DNA from: Nigrospora sphaerica
Lineage: Eukaryota; Ascomycota; Sordariomycetes; Amphisphaeriales; Apiosporaceae
Assembly (NCBI GenBank): GCA_018287875.1
Contig: JAGVVL010000018.1
Span: 2,844,501-2,908,500, forward strand
DNA: 64,000 nucleotides
Direction of reading: 5' to 3'
Both the position numbers and the translations under genes were made by a program. This document shows, piece after piece, positions 56,468 to 64,000 of the stretch. The notes beneath the pieces are model-generated. The model saw nothing but the letters and a program-made list of their open reading frames with translations. It was not told the DNA's origin and ran no database searches. Numbering within the stretch: position 1 is the stretch's first letter; the number at the start of each line of letters is the position of its first letter.

Positions 56468-56901
56468 AAGTCTGGCTTTGGGAAACAACCTATTGTAACC
56501 TGGCTCCCTGGCCGATTACGGCCTACGTTGCGGTCAAGTAGGAAGCCGGTTGTACCGAGTACAGTACGAGGAGCGTCCCCAGGGAGATTAGAATGATGGC
56601 ACGAATGAAGTTATTTTTGCGTATACCCAATGCTGGGGACGCATATGCCTTGCTGTTGCTGCCCCTCGTCCAGTCCAGACAAAACCCTAGGGCCCGCAGG
56701 CTTCTCCGAACAGCGTGACTGCCGTGGCCCTGCCTAACGCCAATAGACCGACAATCCGCATGTTGTATGGTACATAACACATCGTATCCCGATTGTGAGA
56801 AGCAGCCTCTAGATACAGCCGAGGCTCGTCTGAGCAATTCTGACGCGGTCGCCCCCCGCTATGCCCGGTACCAGCTGCTGCCACCGACGGCCTCCCCTTG
56901 T
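56468..56901. other. Convergent intergenic region
   Basis: The gap between the vma-4 stop and the stop of the CANIN-like gene. Presumably 3' UTRs of both. Nothing else is seen. Confidence 0.5.
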
Positions 56902-58903
56902 TTACAAATCGGGATGGGACGGAGTACAGCTATTGCTTCTGGCGTCGCTCGACCCATCCCGAATCTCGGCCCGTCTCTGCGCCCACTTCTTCATGAAGTC
57001 CTTTTGCCTCGGCAGCGAAACGTCCTCCTTCTCCTCGCCGGGGACCATGTCGAAGATGCTCGCCTTGGGGGGCGGGCGCGTGCGCACGGCGCACGTGAGC
57101 CGCATGTTTACCATGGCCAGGGCCGTCTTGGTTTCTTTGCGCGAGACCAGGCTGTTGTCGTTGATCTTGTCGTGCACGGCCTTGAGCCGGCGGGTCACGG
57201 CGTCTACGCTCTTGTCCGACTCGGCCACGGCCCCGGCGTTGCCGTCGCCCTGACCTGGCCTGTCGGGCTGAGGCGCGCTCTGGAGGCCGTGGCGGACGAA
57301 GACCTGTTTGTCCAGCACCATGTCCAGCAGAGCGATGTTGGCTTTAAGCTCGCCGAAGTCCGTCGTGTGGGTCACTTGGAAGTCGGGTTCCGCCAAACGA
57401 GACAAGATGTCATCGAGCGTGACTGCAGAACCTGGTTGCGGCGCCTCAGCTGCTAAAGACGCGAAGAGGGACCTCGCCGCGAGACGGTACCGGAGCTCGC
57501 AAAGGCGTGATGTTGTGGCCGGGACTAGAGATATAGCCGTATAGCGGTGTGATGCCTCCTCCACGTTATCGAGGAGGTACGAGCATATTATGCCGAACTA
57601 CATCCTTGATTAGTAAGGAGAGTAGTCGGCGCCCAGGGTGTGAACCTACACAGGAGTTCCATTGGTGTTGCGGAGAGGGCAGAGCTGAAACCAGAGCGAC
57701 CATAGCCTTGTAATGCCCAGAGCGAAGCCGAGCATGATTGCTGACGATGGGATCGAGTCCCATACGTAGCAGTAGCTGAACGGCCGTCGTCGCTACGTCC
57801 GACTGGAGGGAAGGGGCCATCCGTTCCAGCAATTGTAAATATGTAGCCACGAAGGACCAATCTCGTCCGGAATAGGTGTTCTCTGGGCTATAGTACGATG
57901 GAAACCTGCCGTCCCCTTCAGACATTGCTGGACCACCGAGTCTCTCCAGCATCCTGTGGAGTTGCTCGGCACCCACAAGACGTTGCGTTTTGTTCGGACA
58001 CAGTTCTATCAGCTTGCAGTATTGGGCCCGTAGCTGCGCATTCGGCTCTAGACAGGCTTCGTTCAGCACCCATAGGAACAGCTCGTCCGGCAATTCCCAG
58101 CCTTTGGAGACGAGCGCCGTTGGTAGCCCACGAATCAAACTCTGTTCTCGCGTGGACGCATCGCCCAGGAACCCCCAAGGCCCTTTCGCTGCCTTCTTGG
58201 GGAACGGCTCTCTTGGAACGTCCCGCGGCGGGCCGCTCGTGGGATTGAAGAAATAACAACGAGGGCGGGATTCGTCGCCCTGCGTTCGGCTCATAGCCTG
58301 GACAAACTTGTCGCCTTTCGAGTCGTCGTCGTTGTCGCTGATCAACACCTTGGCTGCCTCACGTAGTTTGCCGGGGTCCGTACTCAGGTCGACCTCCGCG
58401 GCGGTGCCCAACTTGAGCACCTCGTCGGCCTTCCGGGCACTCTCCACGGCGGCGTTGTCCTGGCGGGCATCCCTCAGCAGCGCCTTCAGGTCAAACTTGT
58501 GTTTCGGGGCCTTGGTCTGCGCCGTCGGGGGGGAATGGCGGTCTGCCGAGGCCAGCCTCTTGGCCCGCGGCGCTGACGCAGATTGGCCGGCATCCTGCTG
58601 GAGGGAGGGCGGCTCGGGCTTGCGAGCGTAGAAGGCCGAGAGGGACTCGAGGGAGTCGTCGGAGCCATCCGAATCCTCGTCGTCGGAGCCTTTGATCACG
58701 TCGTCCCGGCTGAGTGGGGCCTTGGCGGGCGTGACGGGCGAGGACGGGAGACTTGGCCCCAGCCCAGCAGCATCGCCCGGACGCGACGACGACACGGGCG
58801 GCGGCGGCGTCGTGCCTGGCGCTGGCCGGGCGTTTGCGGGCGTGCTCGCCGCGCCCGCCGGCCGCCGGGCAAAAAACCCCCTGATATCCCCGTTGCGCTT
58901 CAT
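56902..58903 (-). CDS. CANIN-like (SLF2/Nse6-type) protein with PIP-like N-terminus
   Basis: Two exons (58903-57650 and 57597-56902) separated by a 52-bp intron (GTAGGT...TGTAG) encode 649 residues. The first residues, NGDIRGFF, resemble a PCNA-interacting PIP box with Asn in place of Gln. Residues to about 230 are low-complexity, Pro/Ser/Asp-rich, with acidic runs and Lys/Arg patches that could be nuclear signals. The folded half contains PDELFLWVLNEACLEPNAQLR and YCKLIELCPN, then helix-rich sequence, which I compare from memory with fungal proteins of the CANIN family (SMC5/6-interacting, related to human SLF2 and yeast Nse6). If right, the protein loads or localises the SMC5/6 complex at damaged DNA. 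The family call is moderate; the alternative is an unnamed fungal nuclear protein. Confidence 0.55.
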
Positions 58904-61900
58904 ACCGGCGCGCTAATCTCGGCGTTGTGGACAGCAGACACGGAGGGAGCGGAGCGACAACTCGGCCAGGAATTTGGTGGCCCGTGAGTCGCAGTGGAAC
59001 ATCGGCGCCGCTTGTGCCAATCATGCGACGCGTTTTGGGGGGGATCGTGTTTTTCGCGTATAGTTTCTTTAAATTACCGCTTTCAGGCACGCCATTCAGG
59101 AAAGCGCGAATTCCCGATATGGATAAGGGACTCTGGACGTCGGTCCTTCCGGGGAGCAAAAGCCGGTACAGTGGCAGTCCCTAGCTGGAGTTGAGGCACA
59201 TATTTTTACAGTATGTAGAGGACTCCTCCACCCTAGGGATGTCCAGTCAGCCCCAAACGGCCCCTAGACCACCTAGGAGTCTTTGAACTTGATCAAAAGG
59301 CAGCCGCTCAGGCAATTGGCAGGTACTACGGCGTGAGTGTGACTGTGGTGGGCAGGGCGGGTGGGCGCTCGGGTGCTGCGGGCAATGGATGCGCATGCAG
59401 GCACATGCACGAGGCTCATTAGGAGAGATGGAGAGTGTGGGTTCTCGCTCTGCAGTCTTGGGACTGGGGAATGCTACATCAAACGGAACTTGCAAGACTT
59501 GGCATCGGCGCCTATTCAATTGCATATACGCGTCCAATGGAGGAGGGCCCACCTCGAAATGGCTGTTTCTAAGCAATGAATATCAGGGGGCTTCCAAGAC
59601 CGCCAATCCTATCCCTTAATGCACCTCGGTTTCTGGCACGCCTCCCTGTCTGGCAGCCTGTTGTGACGACCTACTTCTTTTGCACGTTGCCTGCCTCACT
59701 AGGCATGGGCCACCACGGCGAGGTGGGCGAGGGGGTGGAAAAGCCGACGGAAGACGCGAGGGCCGCGCCATTTTTCCGTAAATTAAGTTGCTCGGCCGCG
59801 CTCAGGTTTCCACCGCACCGCCGACGGGTCGGGGGAGAAGGGGCGGCAAGGTAACGCACACAAAGGCAACGCAACGGTCGGGCATTACGCGGTTGCGCGG
59901 AGGAGCTGCCTGGCCAGATTGTACGTACACATACGACGACCGGCGAGAGGTGCACAGGAGGTGCTCGGACGCCAGAAGCACCCTGGCGACGGGCTGGGAG
60001 GGCGCAGTAGGAGAATCAAGGAACCAGAATGGCGGCCCACTGGCGAGTGGCCTCCTCGGGCTGCATTGAAGTCGTGTGGCGTCGTCAACTCCGTGCACCA
60101 CGCACGCAAACCACCCTTCGGCCTGGCCCGTCCAATCCTACCCAACTTGACGCGCCGGTGCCTTCGATCGGGCGCGTTACAGACATCGCCTCGAGTTAGT
60201 ATTGGCACGCTTGTGCCCGACAACCCGGTACGTACGCCAAAAGCACTGCTGAGAAAGGGGCCATCACCCAGCCCGGCGTGGCTCGAGCTGTTGAACCGTC
60301 CGAACATGGATGGAAGCCGTGGAATACACAGCCCTGTCCCGCGGGGCCTGTTGTCACGGAGAGACGGGCAGGGCGGCCAATCTGAGAGTCCGGCTCGGCC
60401 CCAGTTCATGCTGGACAAGAAGGCCCCAACAGGGTTCACCCGCTTGGCCGCGACCGTCAGGACTGGACTCGTGGGAAACGCCGTTGGGAGTCTTGAGTTG
60501 GCAGCGCCGGTGGTTATGTTCTGGGCATTCAGGTGAGCCAGACGAGGGGTCGGCCGTCGTTGGGGCCATTGAGGCTGTGGGCAAGCCGTCGGCGTGAGCC
60601 GGTTGAGCCAGTCTCGCCAGTCTCAACCCAAGCCGCCAAACGCCTCATAGCTGCTGCGACCTTGAACGCCGGCGCTCGCCCGAATGCCGCCCAGCCTGCC
60701 CATCTGGCTTCTGTCAAGAGCCAGCAAGCTCGGCGAGGAATGGTTTCATTTCAGAGTTCCCAGCTAGTGGAACCTGCATTAGGGCTTCTGAGGCCTCTTT
60801 CTTCTCGGTTGTGGCATGTCTGTACTACTACTACTACGCGACTACTGACCCTCGGCACTGACAGGTATGCCGGAGCATCGGCCGAGGAGCAGCAGCTGGG
60901 CCGGCAGGCTGCTAGGGTGCAGAGGCGCAGAGGAAGGTGGTGTGCGTGTGGCAGCTGGTTTCACCGGGAGCTGAATGAACAACAGTCCTCCACGCGCGGC
61001 CCCTCGGGTGTGCTTCACATTTGTCGTGCTCCGGTGCTCCGTCCACCCCCCCTTCCTTCCCTTCCCCTCCCCTCCAGGCGGCCAGTCCCCCCCGTCTCCT
61101 CATCCAACCCAGTTGGGGTCCGGAGGTACGATCGATCTCCGGAGCCAAGGACCCGAAAGAGTTGAAGGAGGGCAGAGGGGCTTGGCAAGCTTGGGACATC
61201 ACGTCGGTTGGCAACCTATGAAATCAAGTTGGATGGAAGTGCTATTGTACAAGGTTGGAGTGGGGCTGACTTTGGAAAGGCCTCGCGGCATCGCGTCTCG
61301 TAAATTCGGTCTTGACTGAGACCCCGAAAAGGCTCTCTCCACCCACGCCCCATCTGTGTGGGCGGTCCGGGAACCAAGAATGGACGGGCTGTCGCAACTA
61401 AGCACACTAGACGGTAGACGCACAGTGCGACCCGAGTTGTGCAAGATTTGCAGATCCCGAGGGGGAACCAATCGATGAGACCTTTCCATGGCCGGCGCCA
61501 GACGAGGCAGATCCCACCAGCCCACCGTCGCGGTCTCTGCGGCGCCCGGGAAAGGAGGATGTAACCGGGGAGGGCAGACAAGTACTGAGTACCTCCCGAG
61601 CCTTAACCTACCTACTTCGTATGTCGGAGACAGGTCGGTGGTCTTCATAATCAACACCCGGCACCGAGTGCCTGCCGAGCCGCCCGGTCAACAGCCACTC
61701 GACGTTGGCACACACCGAGTGTTCCACTGCCCGATCAAGGAGTCCTTGGGACGGAACAGAATCCCATCCAAGTCGACACCTAATATGCACCATGTACTCG
61801 GATAAGCAGCCCTGGCAGTGAGGTGGCTGTGGCTACCAAAATAATCTTCCTCCTTAGCCGTGTCTTTTGCGTTTCCCCGTGTCTATCCTGAACTCACCAC

Positions 61901-64000
61901 CCAGGCCTTGTTCAATTTCAAGCACGCTACCTCTCCCTGGGCGGCGACAGTCTGACAACCGATGTCTACGATTATTACATCGTACTTACCTCGCCTATCT
62001 CTCCGGTAGAGACGCTGCACCTGCAACGAGGTACCACCTAGCCCCTGCTGCCGCTCCGATTCTGAGACGGCGTATGCAGTCACAGCCAATCCTACATGCG
62101 TCAGACCAGAGAATCCTTCAGCAGCGCCCAAGGCTGAGTTGGCACCTTCGCGGGCCCAAACCCAATGCGAGCAGGAGCTGTTCGTAGTGCGTGCCTGCCT
62201 GCCTGCCGCCAACGTTACCTAGGTCATAGCATAGCCAATTGTTTGTCTTGACTTTGACGGTGTGAATGGCTGAGCCTGGAATGCAAGCGCATCAGCCGCA
62301 CTGGCGTCAAGCTGTCAGGAAGCACAGCGAGCAAAAAGGACGTGGCACAAAGGGGTCAGCCGGGCGGAGGATTGGAGCGACGGAGCAGTAGCAGGCGCAG
62401 CTTCGACGATCGACTTCACAGAAGTATTGAGCAGTTGCCCTGGTCGGCGATCAGCCTTACTCAGCGGAGATTCGGGATTCGGGAGCGTCTTCGCGGGTCG
62501 TGAAAGGTAGGGATTTCCCTAGGGGCATAATTTCTCCCGTAGCGCTTGGGGCGGGATCGGGGGTCCCCTCGTTCTTTCTGGCTGACGCAAGGCACGCACT
62601 GTTGCAAAAGACTGGTGGCATACATGGATATGTGTTGGGGGGGCAGGCTGGCAGTTGCTCCCCGGAGGCAGGCTACCACGTGCTCGCATATACGTCTGCA
62701 CGGAGCAGCTTGCCTCTAAGTCAAAGTGGTATAGTATGGAAAGTATACGTGATACTCAATCGTAGGTGCTTAGGTCAAGCAGGACAACAATTACAACAGC
62801 GGCGTGGAGGTATGCAAGCCTGGTCAAATATGCAGGAGAGTGTTTAGGAGGGGTTGGATGGATAGTGTATTTAAGGTAGGTACCTCATACCTGCCTCACG
62901 GCGCTGTCAGTTCCTCCGTCCCATGTAAGCCTTGGACAGTTACTTGGGCGTGGTTACTAATGAATCAGCACCTACGGTCCTATGTTCGGCTATCCTGCCT
63001 TTGTCGTCTCGTCCGGAGCCCCGTCCTCAAGAGGAAGAGAGTGAGTACAGGGCAATCTAAGCCCGTGGTGCGGTGCACCAATCCGAAGCCGCAGCGCTTT
63101 GGGACTGCGCCCGCTCGCCCACTGTTGCTTACCAATAGATGGGTACGAACGGCCAGAAAGGAACGGATTTGCTCGATTTGGTCCGTTCTCCAAGGCAGGC
63201 TGACCCTGCTCTCTCTCGCTCCCTCGCTCCCCCCCCCTCTCGGCCAGACCCATCCCGAGGCGGGCTGGGTTCCGGATAGTTCATCAGACGGCGTGAGGAC
63301 GTACGCGTTCCTGAGGGCAGTGAGTAAACGGTTGGTATATGCACCCTTTCTTTGATGCAGCCAGCAAGGAGCTGTGTTGTATGGACTTGACTCAAGGCGT
63401 CCCTATGGTATGATGACGATCCTCTGCTGCTCTTTAGTTTTGGTGCTTCGTTGCCCGCGCCGGGTGGATAGGGGTTTACCGGTTCGTGTACAACCAAGTG
63501 CGGGTCACACTGTCCCGCTACGGATACAAGTGGCAATACGCCTGCTCCGTAAATACATGGAAAGTCATCATGGACAATTATGCAATGCGTGCCTTGCTGC
63601 GGAGCCGGGAGCACGCGAACAGCCCGCCTCAGTGTAGCCCATTCATCCACCCATTGCCAGGCCCTGGGCTCCATTCAAGGGCCTGTATGACTGACCAACT
63701 GGGTCCTCTCCGTCCGTCCTGGCCTGTCGGGTTTGCATCGTGCCCGAAAGCCGCTGGCTGCCCCAGGCGTGCCCAGGCACCAAACTGACCCGGCCAACGG
63801 GTGCTCGAGAGGCGTGAATGCCCTTGGAAGACCTGGAGAGCTGTGGTCAGGCGGCATGTCTTCTTGGTTGGGGAACGGAGCCTACCTGTAACTGTGCATG
63901 CGGTACGAAGCAGACACGGCGAACTAGCACGGACAACGAATTGTAAGCCTGCGACCTGCAGGGCCACTCTCACTCACCTATCATCCCTTCCACCCGTTAA
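58904..64000. other. Gene-free terminal stretch
   Basis: From the CANIN-like gene start to the window end I can support no gene. Chance-like frames such as plus 59919-60536 (205 codons) and plus 60533-61165 (210 codons) lack domains and overlap opposite-strand frames of similar length. TACCT/AGGTA motifs recur (for example ACCTACCTACTTCG near 61606-61619 and AAGGTAGGTACCTCATACC near 62873-62891). A 9-base C run lies near 63227-63235. A gene that starts beyond the window could have its promoter here. Confidence 0.45.

Noticed and set aside
1..64000. CRISPR arrays, bacterial operons, prophage, biosynthetic or defence gene clusters
   Set aside because: The sequence is eukaryotic, with spliced monocistronic genes; no spaced repeat array and no cluster of functionally linked accessory genes was seen.

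Overview
The window is nuclear DNA of a filamentous ascomycete (Pezizomycotina), most likely a Sordariomycete. The clearest marker is a hex-1 gene for the Woronin-body core protein, a structure found only in Pezizomycotina. A fungal NIMA-type kinase, a 2EXR-domain protein, 18 short GT-AG introns (52-190 bp, many with CTAAC- or CTGAC-like branch sites) and strongly C/G-ending codons agree. The species cannot be fixed from sequence alone.

Layout. Positions 1-13.6 kb contain no gene that I can support: G+C-rich, low-complexity DNA, slightly more A+T-rich from about 8.1 to 12.5 kb. A gene-dense block runs from 13.6 to 38.2 kb: isy1 (+) and prp38 (+), both spliceosomal; mitochondrial GatA/HER2 (-), convergent with prp38; a secreted or vacuolar metallophosphatase/5'-nucleotidase-like protein (+); NIMA kinase (-); an ankyrin-BTB protein (+); an FMN-dependent 2-hydroxyacid dehydrogenase with a signal peptide (-); a 2EXR protein (-); bleomycin hydrolase (-); and hex-1 (-), preceded by open His/Glu-rich exon-like sequence that could encode a long N-terminal extension. 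A 5-6 kb gene-free gap follows. Then come the ribosome quality-control factor RQC2/NEMF (+), a small conserved protein of unknown function (+), a NIPA-type Mg2+ transporter (-), V-ATPase subunit E (+), and a protein with a PIP-like N-terminus that resembles the SLF2/Nse6 CANIN family (-). From 58.9 kb to the end I see no gene.

How the genes relate. They are mostly housekeeping genes, not a biosynthetic or defence cluster: RNA splicing (isy1, prp38), mitochondrial translation (gatA), translation surveillance (rqc2), vacuolar acidification (vma-4), proteolysis (blh), cell cycle (nimA), genome stability (CANIN-like) and septal-pore plugging (hex-1). I found no gene cluster that looks like a new multi-gene system. 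The most interesting points are gene-level: very short first coding exons in six genes, including a start codon alone in its exon in isy1; catalytic Asp9 of RQC2 carried on an 11-codon first exon; an in-frame stop-free intron in the ankyrin-BTB gene; the possible long form of HEX-1; and the uncharacterised 142-residue protein.
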